DNA of 64,000 nucleotides from Ascarosepion bandense. Taxonomy: Eukaryota > Mollusca > Cephalopoda > Sepiida > Sepiidae. Shown piece after piece: positions 9,580-19,743 of this stretch; positions within the stretch are counted from its first letter, which is position 1; the number at the start of each line of letters is the position of its first letter. The position numbers and the translations under genes are program-made. The notes beneath the pieces are model-generated. The model searched no databases and was not told where the DNA came from. It saw only the letters and a program-made list of their open reading frames with translations. The stretch spans positions 1,282,501 through 1,346,500 of the forward strand of contig JBBBDQ010001452.1 in assembly GCA_037127315.1 (NCBI GenBank). Reading direction: 5' to 3'.

Positions 9580-9810
9580 GGAAGTTATAAAATCAGTTCT
9601 CCTCTGATTACTGATGTTAAGCAATGTTGAAACTTGTCAGATGGGGGACTGCTTTAGCAATACCAGGTGCTTCGATATATAGGTGGTGTAACGGATAATG
9701 GCTCAGAATTAGAAATCAGAAAGAACGAGTACAAACCCAAGTTGGGTTATGCATGTAAATGCCCTTCGGAAAAATATGAACCCACTTCTTCTCCCCCAGT
9801 AATGGATTTA
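9580..9810 (+). repeat. Chimeric 5S rRNA/tRNA SINE (diverged)
   Basis: About 9580-9676 resembles the 3' two-thirds of 5S rRNA (GATGTTAAGCAATG, then GTCAGATGGGGGACTGC and AATACCAGGTGCT). It is followed at once by a tRNA-like promoter segment (GGTGGTGTAACGGATAATGG, 9681 on) and a body like that of the common SINE. Same order as at 17409 and 60884. Confidence 0.7.
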
Positions 9811-10930
9811 TTATTAACACTTAGATCATTAAATTATTAATATCTCCAAAAATTGCTTCCATAAACAAATTGATTCAACAGGATAGTGCTTTTCCTCATT
9901 TTGACCGATAGATTAGGAAAATAAACATGACCTGAATGGGATCAACCATCGAGTTAAAATCTTGCTGAACACACTTCTTCACTTAATAGAGAGCCAAAGT
10001 AAATCTGTGGTTAGTGAGGCATAAAGAGGCAGCCAAGGTTTTTTCCTATTTCCAGATGGCTGGTATTAATTTCTTTAAGAAGAAATTTTTCTAAATCTGA
10101 ATAGAATGAGAAAAATACATTTACTTTTGTTGGGAAAAGTAAACGAATTGATTGAATCTGTGTATTGTCATCCTGTTTTGATGCTTACATGACCCCAGGT
10201 CAAATTGAAATCTTTTGGTATGGACAGGCAAGCAATAAGAGAGAGTAAGTCTCTCCCCCTCAGCGGTGAAGGGCCAAAGACGCAGTCGAAATAGATAACT
10301 GATGTTATTTTCATTTAAGACTTATACAGGGAGGGAAAATTGAATTCCTGTAGCTACCTTTACCATACTGGTTTTGTGCCTTTTCAATAAAATCGAGGTG
10401 GAAGATGAAATCAAAGGAATTGTGGCCATGATTTTGCAGAAGACAGTTAGTCTGAAATCGGGGAGCTGCTAGAACCAATTGAACAAACCATCATTCCTGA
10501 GAGAAATTACTACTAAGAGTCATATTGTGATACTAAAATACCAGCCAGCTAATTTGTGTGTCGCCTAGTTTTGATCTTGTTTATAATGTATAAATAAATT
10601 GGACATAAATATATATAGATATACATCTGTATCATTGTTATGTTGTACTGATTATATTCCGTTTGCTGACTACCGAAAACTGGGGAATCAGGGATTATAT
10701 TTCAACAATGTCCCATCCCCTCGTGAGTCTGGACTGACCTAGCCCATTGATAACAGGCAATTCTACTTCAGCTGGTCTGAGATCAAACAAACACAGCATG
10801 TGTGGATTGGTTGAGGTTCAGGAAGGGTTGGCTTGGAAAATATTGGTGTTATAGTTTTAAATCCTCTTAAATAAATCACTTAAAACTAAACACAGTTTAT
10901 ATAAAGCCTAAAGTATTTCCTCTGGTAGTG
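9811..10930. other. SORD intron sequence, nothing recognised
   Basis: Ordinary AT-rich intron sequence between the first two exons in the window. I recognise no gene, RNA or mobile element. Confidence 0.5.
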
Positions 10931-11030
10931 GTGGATTTTTTTTTTTTTTAATCATATCACCCCAAGCAAGGTGGTAATGCCACTGATGTGCAGAGGGCTA
11001 CGTAAGAGTAAAAAGATTGGAAAAGAGAAA
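10931..11030 (-). mobile_element. CR1/Jockey-like LINE 3' UTR fragment
   Basis: Antisense copy of the LINE terminus (poly-T, then AATCATATCACCCCAAGCAA), truncated after about 100 bp. Confidence 0.65.
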
Positions 11031-11389
11031 ACCGGAAACCACATCCTGAACAGGGAACAATGAGCCTCTACACCTGTTCAATAGACGTGGGGATGAAGAG
11101 AAATTCATGAACACAAATGTGAAGACACCTATTATATGTTTGTAGAATATCTCCTCTTAGCTAAATCACTTCTGGTTGCTCATAGTTTGTACAAAGTCTA
11201 CAGTGTTTGGCTGCTTGGGTAAATTATCTAGCACTGTTAGATGGGGAGAAATCAAATAGAACTAATGGATTTGTTATCAAGCTTCTTTTTTTTTTTTCCA
11301 AAGATGTGTAATGTAATAATTCCTTTATTATCTAAATCCCGTTCTCTGCTAATGTCAGACGTGTGTATATTCATTTTTATATGTTTCAG

Positions 11390-11508
11390 GTTGCCTGACA
11401 ATGTAAGTACAGAAGAGGGAGCCTTGTTGGAGCCACTTTCTGTTGGAGTTCATGCCTGCCAACGTGCTGGTGTAACCATTGGGTCCACAGTGCTTATTTC
11501 GGGGGCTG
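11390..11508 (+). CDS. Sorbitol dehydrogenase-like exon
   Basis: 119-bp exon between a TTTCAG acceptor (ending 11389) and a GTAAGT donor (11509). It encodes [20 protein letters not shown]...CQRAG...[10 protein letters not shown]. The Glu of LLEPLSVG corresponds to the conserved Glu near the catalytic zinc. The exon ends inside the NAD-binding glycine motif, whose remainder (PIG) opens the next exon. Confidence 0.95.
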
Positions 11509-11747
11509 GTAAGTTGGTTGTTTTATTAACACAGACAATGATAATTTTTGCTGTTAAAAATGAGTTCATATTAGAAACATGAAGCTAGAAGGTATCCGAA
11601 CACGGTTATTATGGACTAAATAAAAGATGTCAAGTTCTAAAAATATGTTTAGATTAAAAGTATCTTGCATGTTTGTTTATTTAATGGCACATCGACTCCT
11701 TATGGGTCATTTACTGCCAAAAATTATTTTTCTTGAGCATATTAGTA

Positions 11748-12310
11748 TAGTGGTATCTCTACTTTCATTCTAGAAGTCATTTCGTAATGTGAAAATTTCG
11801 TAAGTACAGACGCTTTTTACCATATAAATGCCCTAATCGGTTCCAAGACCCGCCCAAAATTCGGACATAAATTTTTTATAAATTATGAAAATGCCTCAAA
11901 ACCTGTAACAAATCCATGTTAGAATTAGATTACTGCACAATAAACATAAAAATGAGAGTTGTACATAATGTAAAGAATAAACTGAAGCTTCAGTGATCCT
12001 CGTGGCCCGACGGGAAAACGAAGAGGATGCTGGGTATATGCACATACACATAGAGGTCCCTCCTAGCCAATGGGATGCCAGGAAGATGCTGGGTGATAGC
12101 CAATGGCAGATCAACTCGGACACGACACTTTCAAGCCATGTTTACATTTGGTGGACTCTGGGAGCAGCGAGTAGCAGCACGTATTTCTGAAATTTTTGCA
12201 TTTCATATCCTGAAATTTCTTTTGTAACAAGAGGCAATATTTTTCTGAAGAGGTGTTTTGTAACCTGAAAATTTCATATGTATAGTCTTTTGTAAGTAGA
12301 GGTAACACTG
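11748..12310. mobile_element. TA-flanked MITE with pogo/Tigger-like ends
   Basis: Imperfect terminal inverted repeats (AGTGGTATCTCTACTT at the left, AGTGTTACCTCTACTT read from the right), with TA on each outer side (11746-11747, 12311-12312). The inner sequence GGTTCCAAGACCCGCCC is reminiscent of Tigger-type elements. No transposase is present, so it is non-autonomous. Confidence 0.7.
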
Positions 12311-12368
12311 TAAATTCTTTTGCAAAAAATACATTATAAAAATGTATTTGATGTATACCTACCTAATA

Positions 12369-12577
12369 CAGTATAACACTGATATAAGAGAGATTTTCTT
12401 TGGTCCCATATTACAGCCTGTGGTAATGTATATAAAATAGACAAAACCCGGATATAAGAGAGATTTTCTTTGGTCCCAAATTAGAGCCTGTGGCAATGTA
12501 TATAAAATAGCCCCAAACCTGGATATAAGAGAACCTTTATTCGTTCCTGACAACTCTCTTATATTAGGGTTACACTG
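12369..12577. mobile_element. Second TA-flanked MITE with internal duplication
   Basis: Ends CAGTATAACACTGATATAAG and, read from the right, CAGTGTAACCCTAATATAAG, with TA at 12367-12368 and 12578-12579. Inside, a segment of about 70 bp (ATATAAGAGAGATTTTCTTT ... GTATATAAAATAG) is present twice in tandem. 209 bp, non-autonomous, mariner/pogo-type ends. Confidence 0.75.
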
Positions 12578-12698
12578 TACATAGTATTGGTATATTCCTA
12601 TCCTCTTAGATACATGAACATTATTGGAGTAAAAGGTGGAGTGTTTATACTGACTAGCCGTTTGCTAGCAGTGTATCTACTTCCTGCAGAGTGTGAGT

Positions 12699-12738
12699 CT
12701 TGTATTTGTTGATATAATAGGATATCAACAAATACAAG
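12699..12738. repeat. 17-bp perfect inverted repeat
   Basis: Arms 12699-12715 and 12722-12738 are perfectly complementary with a 6-base loop. AT-rich hairpin without other recognisable features. Confidence 0.9.
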
Positions 12739-12844
12739 GCTCCATTTTGGTGATTACTCATGCAGTAACCATTTTAGGATGCAACAGTATTGCTGGTAAG
12801 TTTTTTTATTACGAAAATATCTTGCTGGTGTTTTTATGATAAAA

Positions 12845-13546
12845 CTAGCAGTATAGCCCAGTGTTGCTCGGGTGTAATGAAAGCTTTAAAACTAATCCAT
12901 GGTCCTGGAGCTCAGACTCTTTGGACGTTGGCAGAAAAGACTAAAAAGCAATAGTTGTTTCCAGTTAAAGCGAAACCGTAGACTGAAAGAGAAATGAATG
13001 GATGTAAGTCAAATTTTCATTTCTGGTATCGATGTCAAATAGGTTTTCCGTTGCAAACTGAATTTTGATGGCTAAATAAGTCCTCTGAGTAAATGGTATC
13101 ATGGCTGAGACTAAGAACTATAATTATACCTATGTAGAGCCAAACTAAAAGTAAAAACTAAAATAAAAGAGATGAAAAAAAATACAGACTTATAGGCAGA
13201 TAAACAGACACACACACAAACATCTTGCCTTTTATATATATATTATCGATTTTCTGCACTATTGTAAGAACTGCAACCTTGAAACTTCTGAATATCTTTT
13301 CTTATGTCTTTGTCTATGAGTGCATCAAATTTGATTAAAATCAGACCACTCCTTCTATAACCCGATCTTTTCGATTATCGATTTTCGATATTTATCGGGT
13401 GTATCTCGACACAAAACCTAGCTAAGAACACTCGCAGACGCTTATAGTACAACTGTGTAAATTTTCAAGAAAATCGGTTCAGCTGTTTCGGAGTCTATAG
13501 ATAACGGACACACACAGACAAAGTTCCATTTATAAATAAGTTTAGA
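12845..13546 (-). mobile_element. Non-autonomous Helitron
   Basis: On the - strand it starts TCTAAACTTATTTATAAATG at 13546 and ends CTAG at 12845, with host A before the 5' end and T after the 3' end. A GC-rich hairpin (CCCG/CGGG-type) lies about 10 bp before CTAG. Its inverted counterpart at 60051-60769 has the same termini. No Rep/helicase ORF, so it is a non-autonomous (HINE-type) copy. Confidence 0.85.
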
Positions 13547-13557
13547 TTTAGATGTTT

Positions 13558-13760
13558 GATACTTTCATAGTGTTTTGAATCCAGTTTGAGGATTAACTAT
13601 TTGCCCATAGCTGGGACCCTAACAGGTGCTACTAATCCAAGTCAGAGTGGACCTGGAAACAACTGTAGTTAAAAGATGGTTCCATGCACCTCAAAATCTC
13701 TAATCTCCTGATCGTAGGGCTTGCTACACAGATGTTTATCATCATATTCAGGATGTTAGT
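13558..13760 (+). repeat. Dispersed repeat, copy A
   Basis: About 200 bp similar to 37417-37625 (shared blocks TTTCATAGTGTTTTGA, AACTATTTGCCCATAGCTGG, GTTCCATGC). Origin unknown. Confidence 0.7.
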
Positions 13761-13946
13761 TTAAAAGTCTAAAGGTTTTTAAGATAAGCTTTGTTTGTGA
13801 TCTATCTACACACACATATATATATATATATATATCCAAGTGAAAAAGTAACAAAGAAAATATTAATGTTCAAAACATTAATTTAAGACAGTGCTCTATA
13901 TAAAAATAGAGCTATGAAAATTTATTAAGTTTGTAGTTGAGAACAG

Positions 13947-14029
13947 GTACAAATTATTATTACCTGATGAGACACTGTCCTTCAATGTCGAAACAAAATG
14001 TACACTTTGTAGTAGATGATAATTTGTAC
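13947..14029 (+). ncRNA. Complete hammerhead ribozyme (type I)
   Basis: Stem I has an outer 11-bp helix (13947-13957 with 14019-14029, perfect) and an inner 3-bp helix (13961-13963 with 14012-14014) around an internal loop. The core CTGATGA is 13964-13970. Stem II is a 4-bp GACA/TGTC hairpin (13971-13974 with 13986-13989), then GAAA (13990-13993). Stem III pairs ACAAA (13993-13997) with TTTGT (14006-14010), placing the cleavage triplet GTA at 14009-14011. All invariant core bases are present. It would self-cleave an RNA read from the + strand between 14011 and 14012. It lies in a SORD intron between two (TA)n tracts, sense to the gene, so an intronic transcript could contain it. Confidence 0.88.
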
Positions 14030-14046
14030 ATGTTTTAAACTATAAT

Positions 14047-14078
<32 letters not shown>

Positions 14079-14222
14079 GTCATCCGCAGACAGATCTGTT
14101 TTGCTGTATCACAGCTCATCAGTATGGTTAGACAACTGATTTTCTTTTACCTAGGATTGAAACCCAACCGAATTGGTGTCAGTCGGCAATTCTACCTCTG
14201 AGCTACTGGTGCTCGGTAGATG
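14079..14222 (-). repeat. Hammerhead-bearing tRNA-headed SINE
   Basis: Read on the - strand: a tRNA-like head with A box AGTAGCTCAGAGGTAGA and B box GGGTTTCAATCC, a spacer, then CTGATGA (14122-14116), a perfect stem II GCTGT/ACAGC, AAAA instead of GAAA (14102-14099) and a self-complementary stem III, ending against (TA)n 14052-14078. The loss of the core G suggests the ribozyme is inactive, although the tRNA head is the best preserved of the four copies. Confidence 0.8.
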
Positions 14223-14310
14223 GAGGCAGACTTTTTAGCGTGTATATTATCATTATATACGCCCAATAGCTGAGAGTGTTTTAATTCATTGCTGAACGAA
14301 CGATGCATAG

Positions 14311-14341
<31 letters not shown>

Positions 14342-14434
14342 ATTAATGCTAAGAAGTTTGACACTTAACTGAGCAGGTTCATGTTGGCTTCAAAGTTCAT
14401 GTCCTCATGAAACTTCAAAGTCTATTGCACCTGC

Positions 14435-14466
<32 letters not shown>

Positions 14467-14471
14467 AGTGA

Positions 14472-14763
14472 CAGTCAGTGAAAGTGCCATATGTGATACA
14501 CACTTTGGGTGATATGTCTCGAAAGAGATATGACTGATCGGGCAGTAGGTTGCCATTACTTTCTGCAGTAGACTGGTTGCCAACCAAGGCTATAGAACCT
14601 AATCTGTTCTGTTATTTAACCCATAACTGGAAGGAAGAGACAGATTAATACCTTTCCCAAGGGTATTTGCGTGTAAATGAATGCAAGGAATTCAACAGGA
14701 ATTCGAACTCGGCTCTCCAACTTCTCATTCCGAGTCAATATCCACTGCACCACAACACACATC
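14472..14763 (-). repeat. tRNA-derived SINE, full length
   Basis: Complete - strand copy of the common SINE: head GATGTGTGTTGTGGTGCAGT (from 14763), B box GAGTTCGAATTCC, body with CCTTGGTTGGCAACCAGTCT, and the 3' end near 14472. A (TG)n tract lies at 14441-14467. Confidence 0.92.
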
Positions 14764-15083
14764 AACAAAATAAAAAGAGGTGTTTAAAATTTTTGAATGT
14801 TTGGTTTGTTTACCAGAATTCGAGATTGTGAATTTGTCAGCATCCCATAACATATTTAAATAATCATTAAGTTCTTGACAATTAAAATTTTCACATTTTC
14901 CATATTTTAATGGGATTTTATTCTGACTACACAATTCATCCTCACTTTTTAAATATCACTTCCAGAAATGTTTCTGACAAATATTAATGTTTTTTTTCTT
15001 GTACTTTAAAGATTCCAAGTTTATAAGAATTATATTAAACTAAAAAATATATTCTTGCTTTGTATTTTTTATTTAAACTTTAG

Positions 15084-15149
15084 GACCAATTGGATTGTGT
15101 TGTTATTTGACTGCAAAGGCCATGGGAGCAAAGCATGTATGCATTACAG
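15084..15149 (+). CDS. Sorbitol dehydrogenase-like exon (Rossmann loop)
   Basis: A 66-bp exon between a TTTAG acceptor (ending 15083) and GTAATT donor (15150). It encodes GPIGLCCYLTAKAMGAKHVC and completes the G-A-G-P-I-G dinucleotide-binding motif split across the previous junction. Short but strongly conserved with animal SORD. Confidence 0.93.
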
Positions 15150-15595
15150 GTAATTTATTATTTTATTACTGGTTTGTTTTCATCTTATTATTGTTGCCTT
15201 TCATCCCAACACTCTGGCTCTATACACTCTTCATTATTACTATTATTGTTTTTGTTATTTTTCTTTTGGTCTCTAAAGAAGCTTTAATAAAAGTGAAACA
15301 TATTAGATTGAGATGTATTTCCTATTTGTTCCTTGTTTTTATTCTATCATCTTGTCAATTTGTTTGTAACAAGTTGTGTCACACTTGGAACAAAATAAAC
15401 GAAAAGAAAAAAAAATAATCTGCAACATTTTATATAATTTCTCACAGATATCCAAGCCCAGAAAATAGTTCAGAACGTCTTCTAAAATGTCCCACAAATA
15501 TCCAAATACAAGAAAATAATCCACAATGTCTTAATCTCTCAAGTCCCAAATTTTCACTGAAAAACAATGGTCCAGATGCTCACGTTCAGGGCTGT
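15150..15595 (+). repeat. Local duplication within SORD intron, copy A
   Basis: Blocks such as CACTCTGGCTCT..CACTCTTCATT and AACAATGGTCCAGATGCTCA recur at 16320-16640 in rearranged spacing, showing a duplicated intron segment. Not coding. Confidence 0.6.
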
Positions 15596-15790
15596 GCTTA
15601 GGGCCACCACAGACCCCACAATTGTGGGCATGGGGGCACAATTTCCCTAGAGGCCACAAGAGCCTAGGAAGCTGCAAGGCTCTTTGGGTCCGCAGATCTA
15701 TTGTAATGAAAAAAAAATTAACAAAATAATTATGATTAACTGGAAAATTATTATCATACTTGTATGTTGAAATAGACATCTATCAATCCA
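15588..15790 (+). repeat. Dispersed repeat, GC-rich head and AT-rich tail
   Basis: Shares GGGCTGTGCTTAGG, GATCTATTGTAATG, AACTGGAAAATTAT and ACATCTATCAATC with 35565-35690. Origin unknown. Confidence 0.65.
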
Positions 15791-15956
15791 TTTTGCTCTT
15801 TCTCTCTTCATATATATATATGAAATGATTTGTTTGAACATTATTTTTGAACAATACTCATATTTAAGTAGATATTCTGTTTTTAATTAAACAGTATTAT
15901 ATATTTATATCTACCGGCCTGATTATTTAATATAAATTTTTATTACGAAAATGTGT

Positions 15957-16050
15957 GTCATTTGGCAGGATTCAAACCTGCGACCCCTATTCACATAGGG
16001 GAAGCTACCATGTGATCTGGCACGTCTTAGACCTCTCAACCATGAATGAC
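15957..16050 (-). tRNA. tRNA-Leu/Ser-like sequence, probably a pseudogene
   Basis: Read on the - strand, 94 nt fold as a class II tRNA. The acceptor arm is GTCATTC with AAATGAC (6 of 7 pairs), the D-arm box TGGTTGAGAGGTC resembles the leucine tRNA A box, a long variable arm is present (CCCCTA...TAGGGG), and the T arm is perfect (GCAGG/CCTGC around TTTGAAT). The anticodon arm is poor: the best 5-bp stem leaves a loop without U33. No Pol III T-run follows directly. Best read as a decayed tRNA gene or a tRNA-derived retroposon head. Confidence 0.6.
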
Positions 16051-16319
16051 CTTCAGTCTAAACGAGGTTTTAATCAAGCTTATATAACACAATTTTCGAT
16101 TCATGCAATAACCATATCTGCTCTGAAATGTATTGTAATGTCAACAAATGTAAACATGTTATGGAAATTAACGAAGAATAATTTCAAATTGTAAGTTGTT
16201 TATAACCAAGTTTCGTTAATTTCCACAACATGTTTATATATATATATGATCTTTCATAGAAGCCTTGTGGGGGGTGGACCCTCTTTCCATATTTTTTTTA
16301 AACAAAAATAAATTTAAAT

Positions 16320-16640
16320 GCCAAAATAGCTTGTAACAAATTGTCTCACACTTGTAATAAAATAAATGGAAAGAAAGAAAAAGAAAATAATCCACAATGT
16401 CTTATTCTCTCAAGTCTGAAAAAGCAATGGTCCAGATGCTCATGTAATCAGACAAAGTGCTCAACGAAAGGAGCAACCATCTTCAAGTGCTTTACTTTTT
16501 GCACCGACACTAGGCCACTCAGACCCTATTTGCTTGTGCATATGTTTCATTAAAACATAGTTTTATTCTGATCTTATTATTGCAGCTTTTTATCCTAGCA
16601 CTCTGGCTCTGTACACTCTTCATTGTTACTATTGTTTTAT
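16320..16640 (+). repeat. Local duplication within SORD intron, copy B
   Basis: Second copy of the segments found in 15150-15595. Confidence 0.55.
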
Positions 16641-16898
16641 TACTAGCTTTAGACAAAGAAATCAATCATCCCAAGTTACATTTTAAAAGGAACGTATTTG
16701 TAAAAGAAACCTGTGTTTGGCAGAATTTAAATATGTGTTATGAATTATTGGAAATTAAATAAAATATTACTATACATTGTTACAGTGAGCAATTGGCTTG
16801 TTTGAATGTCACTTTAGATACTTCGGCTTCTGTTCGTTATTCTTGCCAAGAAAAATTAATTTCAAATTATTATTTCAAATTAATAATAAAACTTTCAG

Positions 16899-17074
16899 AT
16901 GTTGATGACAGTCGGTTGGAATTTGCCAAGAAGTTCGGAGTAGACTATGTGTTGTCTGTAAGGGCTGGGACTTCGAAAGAGTTGGCTTCTCAGATTGAAG
17001 TGACTTTGGGTCAAAAACCAGAAATTTCCATTGAATGCAGTGGTAATCCAGCCGGTCTAAAGACTTCACTGTTG
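16899..17074 (+). CDS. Sorbitol dehydrogenase-like exon
   Basis: 176-bp exon after TTTCAG (ending 16898) and before GTAAGA (17075). It encodes DVDDSRLEFAKKFGVDYVL, then a segment ending GQKPEISIECSG...AGLKTSLL. The Asp that opens it follows the second Rossmann strand and is the usual NAD-selecting acidic position. Ends in phase 0. Confidence 0.93.
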
Positions 17075-17344
17075 GTAAGAATCATGTCAAGTTTTTATTT
17101 ATTTTTTTTATTTTTTATTTTTTTCCCCTTTTAGTGGTTTAGTAAAATCTGATTACAAAAAAAATTATCATTCTTGATCATTCTACAAATTACATAGACA
17201 TAATAATCACAAACACTTTTTAAGCAACATGGTCACAAATTTGATACTCCCAGTGTGGGTAAAATATGTGTTAATAATAATATTTAGTCGATAATGATAT
17301 TTGCAATTCCCTGCTATGTAATGAGGCACCTTAACATTAAGTAA

Positions 17345-17990
17345 ACTTGCACTGCATGGAAGATGTGAAAAACGACCCTCGTTTTGTCTAATCAATCAGT
17401 TCCTCTGGGTCTATGGCCACATCACATTGAAACATCAGTTTCCATAAAATTACAGAAGTTAAGCAACATTAAGCCTTATCAGTACCTAGATGGATGACTA
17501 CGAGGAGCTGTAAGCATTAATGTGCAAGTGGTATAATGGTTAATTGGAAAGCTAAGTTTCAATTCCAGTTGAGTTTATTATATTCACTTATATACAAATG
17601 CCCCCAGGAAAGGTAAAAATTCAACCCATCTCTCCCTAGCTATAGGTTAATTAGTAAGACGTGTATCACTAAATCATTATATAAAAAAATATTTTCTGGC
17701 TTTAAATAACCTGCAAAGGTCTTCAGATGATATCAAAGAAGATCTTTGTTTAGTCACGTCAGTCAGTCCTTTGGATTACATGAAAGAGAGCCCTTGTTTA
17801 GCAAAATCAATCAAGTTTTTGATTGACCTCAAAGACAACCCTAATTTAGTGGAGTAAGTCAGCCCTTTAGATGATATCGAAGAGAGTCTTTGTTTAGCTA
17901 AATCAGTTTGCTCTTTAGGTTATATGAAAGATGAACTTGTTCTTCCAAATTAATCAGCTCTTCTGATGATACGATAAGAGTTTTATCAAA
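17345..17990 (+). repeat. Diverged ~52-bp minisatellite split by a SINE
   Basis: Units of the form GAAAGAGAGCCCTTGTTTAG ... AATCAGTCAG-CCTTTGGATGATAT recur at about 52-bp spacing from 17700 to 17990. A further unit lies at 17345-17400, before the 5S/tRNA SINE at 17409-17665, which thus appears inserted into the array. Confidence 0.7.
17409..17665 (+). repeat. Chimeric 5S rRNA/tRNA SINE, best 5S match
   Basis: 17409-17518 matches 5S rRNA almost end to end: GTCTATGGCCACATCAC at the start, AAGTTAAGCAACATTAAGC, then CAGTACCTAGATGGATGAC and CTGTAAGCATT at the end. From 17521 a tRNA-like segment (GTGGTATAATGG, then B-box-like TTTCAATTCCAG) and SINE body follow. Pol III promoter parts of both 5S (internal control region) and tRNA (A/B boxes) are thus in tandem. 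Confidence 0.8.
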
Positions 17991-18859
17991 TTCTATACTA
18001 AGTTCCACTGCAGCGGTAAACATCTATTGAATCCCTGCAAACTCTGTTGAATAACTATTGCTTTGGCTGTGGTGACAACATCAATGATTATGGCTTCGAC
18101 AATAGTGGCAACATCATAACTGTATCACAAATCATTAATTCAAAACCATTTTTCTCAATTGGTAGGAAACTAAATTGAACTGGTGATCGTGTAGAAGAAT
18201 TGTTTAAAGTTTCTGCATGTATCAGGTATGGTACTTAACTGACTGACAAGTTTGAAGGGAATTGGTAATAACACAAAGGTTAGTAAATTCATCTTGAAAG
18301 TCAACAACAAAGTTCACCATGAATTAACAATTTATAAGAAAGTTTCACAGACCCATTACTATTGTTGTGTGTTTGAACTTCACTTTGTGCTCTCACCTTG
18401 TGGCAGACTAAACTAAGGTTAGAATATTACGTAAAGATGTAGAGCTAGTTTCCTTAGATCCTGTCTGAAACCTTGAATAATAATTTCTTGGTAAAGAAAG
18501 TGATGTGTTTAGTTATGCTTTCATTTTATTATTGTCCATAAGCTTGGCACAAGGCAACAGTATTGAAGTACTCAGTACAAAACTTCATGTCCAGCTTATC
18601 AATATTTTAGTATCTCTAAATAAAAAAATATAACATTTTTGAACCAAGCAGGTGATCTTAGAAGACCATGTATAACACAAAAATTGGCCTTGTGCCATAC
18701 TTAGATAAATGTAAAATTCTCCTCAGTGTGTGTTTCTCTGAGCTGATAATTTATGATGTCTTTTTCCTGCTGGAGATTGAGAATTTTAAATGCTGCTTTT
18801 CAAGGTAATGCATCTCTTCCCATTTGGAATTTCCGTGCAATACGAGCTCAGTAAATTGT
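17991..18859. other. SORD intron sequence, nothing recognised
   Basis: AT-rich intron sequence without an identifiable gene or element. Confidence 0.5.
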
Positions 18860-18998
18860 AAATGCAAATTCTACTCCATCAGCTTCTTTTCTCGCACTTC
18901 CGGCCTGTGGAATTCACTTCCATTTACTTGCTTTCCCGACGGCTACAAATTTCAAGAATTCAAATGTAAAGTCAATAGTCATCTTGTGATTGTTTGAA
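18860..18998 (+). mobile_element. CR1/Jockey-like LINE C-terminal fragment
   Basis: Matches the LINE segment encoding SCSF-SRTSRLWNSLP-YSCFPDGYN-QEFKCKVNTHL, e.g. CGCACTTCCGGCCTGTGGAA and CCCGACGGCTACAAATT. Truncated at both ends. Confidence 0.75.
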
Positions 18999-19099
18999 TT
19001 AATAATATGGTGATATATGAAGTAATAAGGCTGCATTTTGTGTTCAGGAACGCAATCTGAAACTACGATTGGTTAATTTCACTAAACTGGAATATTCCA

Positions 19100-19500
19100 T
19101 ATTGTGTTGGCCTGTAAACTGGGGTGGATAGCTTATGCTATTCCTGCAATCTCCTATCTCACTAACTTGAGAATACACTCAGAAAGTTTTCTGTCAGGAT
19201 AATCTCAGACTTCACGTTTCTTTGGCAACCTAGCAAAACTTGTTGCAGCTTAGCTGAGATGTGTTACCCCCCTGCTATATTCGCTAGACATTGCACCTTT
19301 GGATTTTCATTTATTCAGTTTCTTGCAAAATAATCTGAATGGTAAAAATTTTAATTTTTTGGATGACATAAAAAAAAAAACAAACACCTAAGAAGTTCTT
19401 AGCCAAGAAATCACCAAAATTCTGGGAAGATGGAATCTTTAAGTTGAAAGAAAAATGGGGAAAGATTGTTCAGCAAAATGATTCATGTTTAGTTGAATAA
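19100..19500 (+). pseudogene. Mariner transposase C-terminal remnant
   Basis: Frame-broken but recognisable mariner transposase end: pieces equivalent to DNA(R)PHVSL, KLLQL, APLDFHLF, LNGKNF, FWEDGIFKLKEKWGKIV and a final QQND. Stops and frameshifts interrupt it. The 5' half is missing here; a 5' half of a related mariner lies at 59118. Confidence 0.7.
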
Positions 19501-19621
19501 ATATTTAATTGCATAATTTTGTTTAGTGGTTTAATTTTTTTAAAAATTGGCACGTATTTTCCAGACAACCCATTACAAAATAATGTTGGCATCGATTACT
19601 TTGTTGTTATTGGTGTTACAG

Positions 19622-19743
19622 GCAACTGCAAATGGAGGGTGTGTTGTGATGGTTGGTAGCCAGCCAGATGAAGTCACTGTGCCTTTGTTAAATGCAGTTA
19701 TCAGGGAGGTGGACATCAAAGGGACATTTCGATATGCCAACTG
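19622..19743 (+). CDS. Sorbitol dehydrogenase-like exon
   Basis: 122-bp exon after a TTACAG acceptor (ending 19621) and before GTAAGT (19744). It encodes [20 protein letters not shown], then [20 protein letters not shown], the highly conserved substrate-side segment of SORD (EVDIKG). Its last two bases (TG) join C of the next exon to make Cys. Confidence 0.95.
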
